This document shows, piece by piece, positions 1 through 11,200 of a stretch of DNA of 64,000 nucleotides; within the stretch, counting starts at the first letter, position 1; each line of letters starts with the position of its first letter. The notes under the pieces were generated by a model. That model was given only the letters and a program-made list of their open reading frames with translations, ran no database searches and was not told the DNA's origin. This stretch comes from Diphasiastrum complanatum. Taxonomy: Eukaryota > Streptophyta > Lycopodiopsida > Lycopodiales > Lycopodiaceae. A program made the translations under genes and the position numbers. The stretch spans positions 1-64,000 of the forward strand of contig MU832181.1 of assembly GCA_029204225.1 (NCBI GenBank). The letters are read 5' to 3'.

Positions 1-303
1 GGCAGGCGGCGGCTAGTAGACAGCCAACAATAGATTTTGTTAATTATGTATATGAATTTGAGCATGGGTGTTTATCCCATTGCTTGACAAGCGAGAGGAA
101 GTTGTCTGATGGCTAATGGCCCTCTCATTTCTGCTTTTGCAAATAAAGAAACAGGGTGTCAAATATTTGTAGTTACAATTTTGAATGTGAATGACATTGT
201 GGATAATCTCAAGTTCTAAGTTCTAAAAGATAGATAGGCAAATGCACAAATGCACAGTAATGTGTTGCAATCTACATCAGATAATCTCGCTAGATGTACT
301 CTC
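1..303. other. No gene seen at left edge
   Basis: AT-rich sequence with no convincing coding frame on either strand. It abuts the 3' side of the minus-strand gypsy integrase relic and may be more of the same element, but I see no motif. Confidence 0.4.
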
Positions 304-1345
304 TTATGTCTCGTCGTATAGTGATCCGAAATAGTGTCTTCTCATTAGCGCTATAGTCTTATCCACTTTGGGATGCTCTGAGCAGGGACTATCATGACAC
401 TCGTGAAGGATCTTAGCACGAAGTCTATCCATGTTTGACATATAGATCTTACCATTATGATTCACATACCTGCCTCTATGATGTATGTCAAAAATGTGTG
501 TGCCTCCCCTGCAGTGTTTCCCTCGAAACCGCGTTTCGAACGCTGAAACGTGTTTGAAACGGGACGTACGAAATGACCCCGTTTCGAAATGTCGTTTCAG
601 TGTTCGAAACGACTGAAAAAAAAAAAAAAAAACCAATTTTTTTTTTCTGAAATTGTGCCATAACCTTTGTAGTATGTACTGGCAATGGGCATGAACAGAT
701 TCAAGGAACCTAATAACCCTATCCATGATAGTATCAATAATTGACTGAGGAAAGTGACCATAGTCACCAATGACCATACACAGCTTCTCCTCTTAAAATT
801 GCATTCTAATTTCTCTAGAGCATTCTCATGAAATTGGATGTATCTACTTGTTACTAGACTGTCTATGACATCTGTAAACTCCAAAAACCGCGCCATAAGC
901 TTTGTAGTATGTACTGGCAATGGGCATGAATAGATTCTCGCAACCTAATAACCTATCCATAACAGTATCAATAATTGATTGAAGAAAGTCACCATAGTCA
1001 CATACACAGCTTCTCCTCTTGAAATTGCATTCTCTAGAGCATTCTCATGAAATTGGATGTATCTACTTGTTACTAGACTTTCTATGACATCTGTAAACCC
1101 CAAAAACCCTCAAAAACACATTTTCAAAAAAAAAAAAAAACCCTAAAAAATATCCCGTTTCGAACCTGAACCAGACGTTTCATACGCGTTTCATACGCGT
1201 TTCGAAACGACGTACGAAACGCACCCATGAAACATTGCTCCCCTGAAGGGCTTTTCGCCTTTGTAACCCAGCTTGGTTGTCTTCAACAAGAATCGACCTA
1301 AACTTCTGCTTAATGGACTCAATTAGATCTCAAAGCTCATGAGGG
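304..1345 (-). pseudogene. Ty3/gypsy integrase zinc-binding fragment, split by a hAT insertion
   Basis: Reading the minus strand, positions 500 to 304 encode an integrase H2C2-type segment: a GRYVNHNGKIYM-like lead-in, then HECHDSPCSEHPKVDKT and MRRHYF. This matches the zinc-binding module found ahead of the catalytic core in Ty3/gypsy integrases. The upstream part of the same frame resumes beyond the inserted element (about 1246-1340), so removing 512-1237 and one 8-bp duplication rejoins the relic. There is no catalytic core, no reverse transcriptase and no LTR here. It is a truncated, non-functional relic. Confidence 0.75.
512..1237. mobile_element. Non-autonomous hAT-like element with 8-bp target duplication
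   Basis: The element is flanked by a perfect 8-bp direct repeat, CTCCCCTG (504-511 and 1238-1245), the size expected for hAT. Its ends are CAGTGTTTC and, reversed, CAATGTTTC: 9-bp inverted repeats with one mismatch. Both subterminal regions are crowded with GTTTCGAAAC-type palindromes and ACGTACG motifs, typical of hAT subterminal transposase sites. The interior has two diverged direct copies of a roughly 220-bp segment (about 655-885 and 892-1105), and poly-A tracts sit near each end. No transposase frame survives, so it must have been moved in trans. Confidence 0.85.
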
Positions 1346-1357
1346 TCTAATGCAGAT

Positions 1358-1720
1358 GTGGATGTTGTCCCAAAAGATTGCAATATAGAAATATGCTTTC
1401 GCCTGCGTTGCACCTCCTGTAAGTTAGAGTTATCTCAGGGGTGTAAAATACATCCAGTTTTTCATGTAAGTCGCTTAAAGAAGTGCTTACATCAAGGTGA
1501 CAACCTTGTAGAAGGCCCCTTGTCACTAGAGGAAAAAAATGCCTCGAATCATGGGCTAGCACATACTCTATATAGGTGGGAGAGGCGATTGAGAAATCAT
1601 ATCGTCCAAGAGTATCTACTTGTCTAGAAAGGACATCCTTTGTCTGACACCACTTGGGAGAGTCATTGCAGGCTATGTCAAGTGTCCCTGAGTTTGTCAT
1701 ACCAGAAAACGTTCATGATC
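1358..1720 (+). pseudogene. Ty3/gypsy integrase C-terminal region (chromodomain-like tail)
   Basis: The plus-strand frame reads KLELSQGCKIHPVFHVSRLKK, the conserved '(Y)xLxLP-IHPVFHVSxLK' segment of gypsy integrase C-termini. It is followed by RWERRLRNHIVQEYLLV and, after a stop and frame change, KGHPLSDTTWES, equivalent to the 'VxWKGxPxxxATWE' box of chromodomain-type tails. The stop and frame change show decay. It lies head to head with the minus-strand integrase relic to its left, so the two come from different insertions or an inversion. Confidence 0.8.
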
Positions 1721-1726
1721 ACGAAT

Positions 1727-2440
1727 TTCTTCGTCTTAAACTTCGACATTAAATAATTTCTACCATCCAATTTACTACTATCCAGTAGTAGTAGAGTCCA
1801 TTTTCTATACCACTTACCTAAATAAACGATGGTGACTTCACATGATTGAAGGAGACAAGGGCATAAGACCTCACTTCAACTAGGAGTGCCACTCATCTAT
1901 TTAAATAATAATTTGTTGTCCAAATTTTACAAATCTATGTCATGTTCAAACGATCATAATTGCTCCCCACAATATTCAAAAAGATATTGGGACAACCCAC
2001 CCTTTCACAATAACATCCACTTGCCACTATGTGGTAGATGACATGGCATGGACCCACTGCCACATAGGGGCAAGTCAACTCCATTTTTTGGGCCAGCCAA
2101 TGTCCCTTGGCATTGACAATATTCCTTTCAATGAAATGCATTCCAATTTTGACCTTTCCAGTTGAAAGGTGATTGCTTGAAAAAAAACTTAGAGCACCCT
2201 TCAACCCTTTAACATGACAAGTTTCATACTTGCATTTCAAAACACGAGACGTTAAATAAAATGGACCAATCGTATGTCAAGATTCAAATGGGCTAATCAT
2301 ATTATAGCCCTTCATTTAACAATTAGCAACCAAATGTGAAATGGGGGTGATCAATTGCCCATCAACTCACTTAATAACGGACTTGAACCGCTGACTCTCT
2401 CGGTGCTAAGATTCAAAACTGCAGTAACGAGGGGGCATGT
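1727..2440. other. Gene-free stretch with an unrecognised minus-strand ORF and a tRNA B-box-like site
   Basis: A 101-codon minus-strand open frame (1935-2240) has no recognisable motif and does not look conserved. Near the right side the minus strand contains GGTTCAAGTCC (plus 2386-2396), a perfect match to the RNA polymerase III B-box consensus. No matching A box or cloverleaf could be made out, so this is at most a tRNA-derived or SINE remnant. Confidence 0.3.
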
Positions 2441-2562
2441 GCACGCTGGACACGTGGACAGGCAGCTCACTTGATTTTAGGGCAGACCGGGCAGGGTGCC
2501 CGGCGCCATGTGATCCCGGCTACAGGTGCCATTTTTCACGGGCAAGTGGGGGCGCCCGGTTC

Positions 2563-2794
2563 CTGGCGCCAAGCGGGTGTATTGGCACCAGCGCCATTGG
2601 TCCCAGTTGATCCCGGGTCAGCGGGCACCATTGTCCGGCGCCACCAGGTCCCGGCGCGATTGGTCACCGGCGCCAGGCGTGTGTACTGGCACCGGCACCA
2701 TTTCTCCCAGTTGGTCCCCGGGTCAGCGGGCGCCACTTGGGCCCCGGTGCGATTGATCTCCGGCGCCAACTAGGTCCCGGCGCCAATTTGGCCG
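2563..2794. repeat. GC-rich tandem duplication, about 116-bp unit
   Basis: Two adjacent diverged copies start at 2563 (GGCGCCAAGCGGGTGTATTG) and 2679 (GGCGCCAGGCGTGTGTACTG). Each carries repeated GGCGCCA / CCCGGCGCC blocks and GGTCCCAGTTG-type blocks. The base composition is sharply different from the AT-rich surroundings. The open frames here only reflect the absence of AT-rich stops. It could be the U3 or promoter part of an LTR, but no partner copy is visible. Confidence 0.6.
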
Positions 2795-2899
2795 GCGAGT
2801 GCCCTCACACCCATGCGGGTTTATGAAAATTGTGTGTGTTTTAGTATATATTCATACAAATTAGTTTCCCAAAAAACTATGGGATACACAGTGTGCCGA

Positions 2900-3795
2900 G
2901 TGGCGTGAAGTTGTGATGGGACTGGGCTTTTTCGAATTTTCGAATTTTTTCGCGGGCAGGGAAATTTCTAGGGCACGAGATTATCGGGCAGCGATGGATT
3001 TGGCGGGTCGCGGACTGCGGGCTGCGGACTGCGAAGCCCCTGCACCTCCATTCAACCTCCTACTGGGCCATAGAATTGAGGATTTGAGGGCCGTTCAGCG
3101 TGTTTTCCTGCCCTTCAACGAACGCTCTCTCCCAGGCAGCGTGAATCAATTCGGCTTCCATGATCAAACCAGGAGAACCCCCTAAGAACCTTTGAAGAAT
3201 CTCTCAAAAAACTTTCGATTCTACGGGTAAATTTGTGACTAATTTCTACTTGATCCAACACGTCCAACTCTTTTCGCAAGATTGAATCGTGCCTTCTATG
3301 GTAATCAGCTGCTTCAACTGCAATTGCTGCTTCAACGGCTGGTAGATCATTTATCTTTCAGTGTTGCCCTTCAAGAGATTGATAGGCATTAGGCAGCCTT
3401 CAATCGCACCCTCTCACGGCTGATCGGCGGGCTACAAACGCTGTTCAATCTGACTTCAAATGTTTTTGAACGGGCCTGCAGTTCAGCATGAGTTTTCACG
3501 CTCCTAGATTGTTCCATTATCAGGGCTCCAGAGTGGTTTAAGCCACAAACAGAAGCGCCAATCAGAACAGGCCTCTTCACACTTCCCAGCGACAGTCTCA
3601 TGGCCTGCAATGAGTGCCTGAATCCATGCTAAACTGCAGATGCTTTGCTAAAGAAACCATTGTAAAACCAATTGCTTTTCACAAACAAGCAGGCTGTCGC
3701 CTCTTGTTTCTTCACGATCCCGACGATGGAATGATGATCTATCTTTTCTCCCTTCATTCCTTTCACCAAGAACGACTGCTCTGATACCAATCTAT
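2900..3795 (-). mobile_element. 5' end of an LTR retroelement (minus orientation) with iMet-type primer site
   Basis: The plus strand at 3779-3790 reads GCTCTGATACCA, so the minus strand carries TGGTATCAGAGC, the classic plant primer-binding site complementary to initiator-Met tRNA. In a minus-strand element the 5' LTR should lie just to the right (about 3796 on, starting TGGATTAG) and the internal region to the left. Minus frames between 2900 and 3780 are partly open but show no gag or pol motif. No second LTR copy was found, so the element is a fragment. It sits left of the last PFK exon found. Confidence 0.5.
3779..3790 (-). other. Primer-binding site (initiator-Met tRNA type)
   Basis: TGGTATCAGAGC on the minus strand, the standard priming site of many plant Copia and some gypsy elements. 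Confidence 0.6.
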
Positions 3796-5107
3796 TGGAT
3801 TAGAGACAACCGAATCTAGAATCTTATCATCTAACGTAAGCAATAATCATCATACGCAATAGATTAGTTTAGAGAGAAGAAGGGAGTGACAGATGGAGAC
3901 ATATTCCACATCCGTGACAATTCTCCACTATCCTCGAAATGAAAATGAAGACCATCACAAAATTGACCTAGATGCAATGTCGCACCCTTTGGGTCCAGCA
4001 AATATTAATTACAACCGTCGACCATTATTCAAGTTGCAAGCACCAAAACACATACATAACATAAAGAAATCAACTGTACTTGTTGTATATCAATACAAAG
4101 GCCTCATCAATAAGGGCTATCAACGTAACATTACATTTTCTAGTAACGGACATAAAAGGCAACCACATCCTGGTCATATGATTCTATGATACAAAAACCC
4201 TGGCTGCAATGAAGTATCAAGATGCAAATTGTGCAATGTAGGAAATTTATTGCAGCTAATTAAAACAACTTGAACAGAGCATGTCCTCTTGGCTCTCAAG
4301 GTTTGATTTTGTGCATCATGATGGGAAGGAAATCTAGCACTATTTTTCAGCCGGAGGAAGGGCCATGAACTTTGAAATGAAGTTGATTATGTTATGGCTG
4401 CGAGCAAGATCACCAACTAATGATAAGAACTTCAAGTACGACTATGTTACACATATTAAAAGATGATATTTCAGACAGTGGCAGATTATTTGCAGTATGA
4501 CTTGGTTTTTTTCAGAAGACTACCTCTGTACCACAATAAAGCTTAAGCTGCTTGATATAACTTGGAATTTTGTATGCCATAGGAAGCTCATAGAGAAACA
4601 GTTAGCCTCTTGGGAATCTAACAGATAAGTTACCAAATAATTCCATTAGCTTTGTTGTACAGGACATACACTAACTCTTTATCGTAGTTTCCATGGTTTC
4701 CAGGTATGCATAAAACAGTTGCCTCGATTAACCATGAGAGATTCATGTTAAAGCATATTGTGCTCCTTTTCCTCCAGTCGCAGGTAAAATAACCTCAACC
4801 ATTATTCTTCAAACAATTTTTGCCTAACCCATTTCCAAAATTAAGCCTTAGTACCAAAGTTCCTTTCTTGATTGAAATCATGCATCCTATCTTTCCAACA
4901 TTTCCAGCAATACCTGTTCTCTTCTTCCTACTTTACACACACAAACAACAGTTCAAAGACAGATGATGCAAGCCTCGTGATTCTGGTTAATTTTCGCAGT
5001 CCCAAAGCAGTAAATTTGATAGTACTACACTAACTACAGAAATGCCAGAAAGTGGTTAATTTCTGCAGTTCCCAAAGCAGCAAGTTTAATAGTGATAAAG
5101 CATTTAC
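3796..5107. other. Stretch left of PFK exon 5; later PFK exons not found
   Basis: I searched both strands by eye for the rest of phosphofructokinase (the Arg-Gly-Gly segment, the GGDGT-like loop and the TIDND motif) and found none. A plus frame at 3893-4189 is open but unrecognised. A local duplication lies at about 4988-5100. Confidence 0.4.
4988..5100. repeat. Diverged tandem duplication beside PFK exon 5
   Basis: The segment TTAATTTTCGCAGTCCCAAA (from 4988) recurs as TTAATTTCTGCAGTTCCCAA (from 5058), each followed by a similar AAGCAG(T/C)AA(A/G)TTTRATAGT block. The unit is about 70 bp and lies just outside exon 5, in the following intron. Confidence 0.55.
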
Positions 5108-5203
5108 AGAAATGTCAGCAAGTGTATCGTCAAAAAACCCACGATAGCCATACTGTATGCCTCTGATGTCCTTCACTCCATATATTTCCAGTGTCAGGAC
5201 TAT
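5108..5203 (-). CDS. PFK: PFK exon 5 (substrate-side loop YGYRGF)
   Basis: 96 nt, exactly 32 codons, acceptor ATTTTGCAG, donor TCT|GTAAAT. It encodes [20 protein letters not shown] then [12 protein letters not shown], which follows directly on 'VIRQ' of exon 4 in the known protein order. This is the last exon I could find on the minus strand. Confidence 0.9.
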
Positions 5204-8200
5204 CTGCAAAATGTCCAATGCACCACAGAATAAACTATCTAGTAACAATGATCTAGTATCTAACATATGTTTCCAAACCAAATTCTTCTATTCAAGAAAA
5301 GGTCAAAATCAGCTGACATAAGTGCCATACAAGGTCCACTCGTGTAGCAGTAAGAATATTCAGTTGTGTGTGAACTGTATACTCTTAACAAGTTAATGAT
5401 GAGGGAGTTCATTGTTATAGGCTCTTTTAAGCTGTTTGCATAATAGAACAACATATCCACACATTGATTGTTCTCAGCTGAATTACATATGGTTTTAATT
5501 CCAGATAGATTTTGAGTCATTGAGCTTTCACTGATCATGTTTATGTCTAGCTAACAATTTTGATGTCAAAATCTAGGTAAGTGTTATCTACATCTATATG
5601 TGAGATGGGAATATATCCAAATTCACAAATTTAATCGAAAAAGTAAGTGATGTCATTAGGCAAAGCTGAGGAAAATTATACATGTAACAGAAAAACAGAG
5701 TCGGGTATATCATTTGTCCCTCCAGACAAGCCTTTTCTTTCACTCGAAATGTTTTCAATTTCTCTTTGAATGCATATATTTTAAATTGAATTCAACTTGT
5801 CTAGCTATCAGCTTACATATAAACCTAATTGGAGATGGTTATACGAAAGATTGACAAGAACAGGCAATTGCATTCAAGATGTGCAAGATCGATTCCAGCC
5901 AAATGCGAAATCACTTGATTAAATGGTCTCCTGATCAGACTTTTATCACCTGGAAGATGAGATCAAAGAATGCAATCTATCAATGTCTTGTGCAATTCTA
6001 GCTTAGTTAATAAAAAAGATTTGCAAATTTTTTCTACTGTTCCCCTAAACAACCTGTCGTATAACGTCATTCAGTCCTGGGCATAATCCTCCACAAGTAA
6101 CAATTGCTGCCTTGACTTCATCAGGGCTAAAGTAGATTCGTGCTCTTGGCCCAGCTCGACAGACCCTGACCAGAACAACAGTAAGAACCTTTTATTTTCT
6201 TGCCAACTCTCACCCACTATAATTTCTAAGCTTGTACTAGACTTTATCGCTTTCCCCTTTATTGTGAATGAAATTTTTGGGAGACTCACACCAAACCTTC
6301 ACAGGCTTGGTCAGGTTTTAATGAGCTCAAAAATGACTCTCTGACGTGGTTTGCTGATTATCAAAAAGTGCACAATCTGACATTTAAATCTTAACATTTC
6401 TCAGGTATTTATCCACATTCATGATCTTCTATACATTACCTAACTCATAGCATAATGTACTTTATGTAAATAACATCTCTACTAATAAGATACAATTGGC
6501 ATTATGAGTACCATTGATTGATGAAATTGCAATCAGGGTCAATGCATTCAGCTCCTGCAGATGTTGGGGATGCATATTTTATGACCTGCATAATCACTGT
6601 GTTGATGTCAGATCCAAGACACTCGAAGAAAAAAGAAGAATTTTTACTTAAGCTTAAGAAAAACACTCAACAAAATCCAAAAACATCTGCAAAGAAAATG
6701 CACTGCCAAAAACACCAGTGCACTTGAATCACACGTCATGGTGATTTGGAAAATATTGCCTGCATTTATCAGGATTCAGAAGTATGCAATACCATCATGC
6801 TCCCAGATGCTGTTCATTTCTAACTGGGGACAATGTGCTAAGGTTTAAAAAGTTACTGCTCCAACCATTCGTTCCAATCATATTGGCAATGCCACCAATA
6901 GCTTCAATAATTTTGGCTTCTACTCACAGTTGGCTATCCAGGTAAAGTTTCAAGAATTTCAGCTAATAAAGTATATTATCACCTAGATTCTTATTTCATT
7001 GATAGCAAAAGAGATGCTCATGTATTCTTCATTTGGGTCTGTTGCAAAAATAGTCTACTGATCCGTGCATGCACTAGATCACAAAAGATGAACAAAGAAA
7101 AGATACAGAAGTTTCATCAGCCCACTACGATTTTGTTTCTAGAATGATCAGGTATAGCACCTTGAGAAGCACTCGATCATCGTCATGAACAAATATCTTT
7201 CCGAGATTCTTCGCTTGATCAAGCAGTTGGCGATCAGGAAGCGGGCAACTGCCAAAAACAAGAAAAAAATTTAGCTGTGAAAAACAGAGGTCATCGGGTA
7301 AAATGTCACATAAACCTAACGATTCTGCTAAGTGCACAATTAGATTTTACGACTGTAGTGAAAAATACATAAATGCAGAAAGCAGAATCTAGACTAATGC
7401 GAATCAGAGACAATATCACAATAAAAAACAATTCATATGACACAAGCAATGCTAGAAGAACAGTGTACTTTAAAGTTTCTTTCTGTATTAGATGGAGTCG
7501 ACAGTCCGACAATTTTAAATTTCCTTAACCTGGCATCTCAATGACTTGAGTTGCGGGTGTCTTTCGCTCCGGGCAGAACTATACTGATTCCAAAAAACAT
7601 TTTCAACACTAAGAATGCACTCCACTACTTCACATGCATGCATGCAATCATAACATTTCGGAAATTTTTCAAATTTTACTCTAAAAACTGCCAAACTTCT
7701 GAGGACCATAACTTTTGCTACAGGACTCCGACTTGGACGCTGTAAAGCACAGTACAGAGGGGGAGTGGGTTAGCAAGATGGTTGCCACGTCACCCTGCCA
7801 CCTGGACTTCACACGTGCGATCTGCCAAAAAAACCAGTAGGAGGGCGCACTTCTACAAGGGGGAATTTCCAAAAATCCTATCCCAGCCCCACATGCCTTC
7901 AATCACAGGTTACGAGCACTCTTCTAAGGCATAGAAGCTTTTAACAGGTCCAAAAATCAAGCATAGGCTCACATCAGCAAAATTAGCTTCTATGGAGGGC
8001 ACCAACAAGCAAATCTTCAAAATAACGGTGCTACCAACATTGGAAACTCTTCAAGGAGTTCTAGTTGTTGAAGAAAGCAGGCAAGAGAACAAGTTGTTGA
8101 GGATCAACAAACTCTCAATGAAGGATGGTGGAGATGACAAAGCACTCTTCACCAAGAACAAGTTAAGAGGAAGGGGCAAAGGACAACAACAACACTTCAA

Positions 8201-11200
8201 GAAGGACAAGAACAAAGCAAAGAACAAATACAATGATGGAGAAGAAGATGATTTATCTCATTCTTCTAGTTGTATTGAGGTGTGTAAGGAGGTGTATACT
8301 GATGTTGAGTGCCTCTTTCTTGGCAAAAATTCGAGAACTCCTTGCTTGTGTATTTGCCTCCATTATCGGACCTTAAAACATTCAGCCTTTTGGAGGTCTG
8401 CCATTCTGCAATGCTACATAGGAGCCTTTTGAATGCATCAAATACTTCAAACTTCAACTTCAGATAATACACAGTAGTCATTCTACTAAAATCATCAATA
8501 ACAGTTAGAAAGTATCCCAACCCTGAGAGAGAATTGACCTTCATAGGTCCACAGACATCCGTATGAACTAACTGCTCCTGAGTCGTCCATAATGCCATAA
8601 TCCTGCTGCACATAAGTTGTCATTGCTTCTTCGACAGCTGAGAACACATTATCACTCTTCTCTCCATCTTTAGACAACTCGGTAACATTTGCTTTGTCTT
8701 CCTTGTGTTTGCCTTTTGGGTTGAAGCAGCATTCATATGCTGAGTGCCCCTTCTTCTTGCAATGAGTACAAGGAATGGTTGGATTGAACCAACATTTGTC
8801 AGCTACATGCCCAGGTTTCTTGCAATGAGCGCAACTCGAAGTATCTTTTTTGCTGCCCCTTGTCGATGACTTCTCTGGAGCCTCTTATCGATCTTGGGCT
8901 TGTACCTATTCTTTTTGTTTCCCTTTGTGAAAAGGGCCTTCTCTTGATCTCCACTCACTTCGCCTTCATCTCTCATTAATCTTTCATCTACTGCCAGATT
9001 GACTGCTCTTTAGAATGTCATTTCAGGCAAGCTCAAGATAAGCATCCTTAGTGGCTAGTAGGATGAAGGTAGAGATTTCATGAAGTACATTAGTTGCTGG
9101 GGTGCTGGGACCAGATGCTCTTGTCCAGCTACAGAGAGTTGTGCAAAAATTGTCTTGATCTTCTCTACATGTTGGTCTAGATCGTTTCTATCCCATCGCA
9201 AGTACTGCAATTGACTATGGAGGTGCACTACTGATGCAGCTGTCCTTACTTCATATTTCTGCTTCAGCTTCTCCCACGCTTCATGGCTGCCTAGACAATC
9301 TTCAATCTGCATGAGACTGTCCTCATTTATGGAGGATACGATGATCACCATTGCGCGTTCATCTTTCCTTATCCATTCAGCCCTCCTTGGATCTCCCTTT
9401 GGAGGTTTTGGCTCTGTGAGATCCGTGTCTGACCACATCCCTTCGCGTTTGAGAAGTGTCTTTATTTTGAGCCTCCATATGCGATAATTCATGCCATCGA
9501 GACTGATCATGATCTTTGTCTGAATTGCACTAGCCATCTTTTATCTAATCAACCTACTCTAATACCATGTGGTGAAAAATACGTAAATGCAGAAAGCGGG
9601 ATCTAGACTAACGCGAATCACAGACAATATCACAATCAAAAACAATTTGTATGACACAAGCAACGCTAGAAGAACAGTGTACTTTAAACTTTCTTTCTAC
9701 ATTAGGTAGAATCAACAGTCTGACATACAATCTCTATATATTTCTTTGATTACAGTCCTTTGATATATACTCCCAGCGAGGGGATTACAAGAAAGTTTAA
9801 GCTGATTTTTACAAGAAAACTTTATACTAAACTTCTAATTAACTATGCGTTAACTCTTGTAACTGGTCTTGGCTGGGCGTGTCGTTTTGTCTCTTCACAA
9901 CAGCCAGGTGTAATATTCGATAGTTCGCATAGTTCGATAGTTAAGGTGTCCGATAGCTCCTTCGAATGTTCGATTGCTGTCAAATAGTAACTATCGGGTG
10001 TTCGACAGTTCTATCGGACGTTATATCTGAAGCATTATCAAATGTATCATAGTTTGAGTGTTCTATCGAATTATCAATAGTTCGAGAACTCTCGATAATT
10101 CGAGACTGTTGGAAAAGGGTCGTTGAGTTCACCATTTCCAACGCTGACTCTGATCGCTTACTCAGATTCATTATAAAATTCAGTTGAAACTTGGACTTGG
10201 TTTCCTGATTTCGCACTTCTGATCTATCTGGATCAGAATAGAACAAAGCTCACCGGTACAGGTACAGCTTAGAAGATCGGTCTCAAGGAAATTGTAACAA
10301 ATCAAGTCTCGGTCACATTTTTCAAGTGTCACGTTGATGAAATTGGTCGAGTAGGAAGCTGAATTCAACCTCCGGTCCATAGTGGCGTTTACAATGGCAA
10401 ATAACTACACTGATAGAAGACTTAAAACATGAAAAAAGATCAACTACTAGATGATTGCCAGATGCCTTTGAACTGTGGATGTTCTACAGTAAGTGGAAAA
10501 TAAAAAGAGGGAGAGATTTATTTCGCTACAGCCACTTGCGTTATAAGGCACATAAGGTATCAACCGTGAAAAGCCTTAAGCATCGGCATAGCCTCTACAT
10601 GATGAATATCAGATTTTACCGTCCGTAAGGTTTTCGTTGACTTGGCTAAAGTATCAAGAATGCAGATCTAAACCGCAAAAGAACTTTCCAGAGAGCTGAG
10701 AGCTGTCTTTATCATTTACAGTATAAAGGTGCATGTAGTAGAATATTGCTTAATATTTTCAATTCCAAAAGCCGGACTACCGTTTCCTCTAATGTCCTCA
10801 AAAAATTATGTGGCATGTCACGGCATTATTTCAAGTATGTACCAAACGAAAAATAAAGAAAGCGTACTGGAGGTCAGAGTGAGACCTGCTGTTTACGCAA
10901 AAGGTTGAAGGTATAGGCTCAATCGGAAATATGTCTGTTACGTGCGGTGGCGTAAATCTTTGCTCGAATTCCCTAGCCAGAGTGCTTAGATATTCGTTAT
11001 TATTCTGCGTATCAACTTGTTCTGTATCCAGCACCATGTGTACCTCCGGAGTTCTCTTTCTAGCGCCACTCTTCTGCGAGAAGAAAGCTCTCTGCGGTAA
11101 ACTGCTGAATCCCCTTGCACCAGGAATCAACGAGCACAATGTCTCACGCCGATTCTTTGTGAAACTCCTTGACAGAGACAGCTGTGAAGTTGAATGACCT

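Larger units (their letters stand above)
7354..9725 (-). mobile_element. Degraded Ty1/copia element in PFK intron 1
   Basis: A minus-strand Copia: LTR copy at 9568-9725, adjacent primer site, gag 8620-9537, protease start joined to integrase 8266-8613, and a second LTR segment at 7354-7511. The two LTR segments are the same length (158 bp) with scattered substitutions and begin TGTRGTGAAAAATAC. The low-coordinate copy stops after 158 bp, lacking the upstream (U3) part, and the polypurine tract and most of pol are missing. A gag-like fragment on the opposite strand (7992-8270) replaces the 3' half, so the element was rearranged after insertion. It lies between PFK exons 1 and 2 in the same orientation as the gene. 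Confidence 0.8.

Noticed and set aside
2375-2420. Complete tRNA gene
   Set aside because: Only a B-box-like sequence was found; no acceptor stem or A box could be built.
2471-2773. Overlapping open frames on both strands in the GC-rich block
   Set aside because: Frames are open in several phases at once because stop codons are rare in GC-rich repeats; Pro/Gly/Ala-rich products have no motif.
6518-6727. Plus-strand gene in PFK intron 3
   Set aside because: Lys-rich, AT-driven open frame without motif or homologous pattern.
10180-10380. Further PFK exon downstream of exon 1
   Set aside because: The minus frame there has no similarity to PFK and lacks splice sites in phase; exon 2 at 7161-7248 fits phase and sequence.
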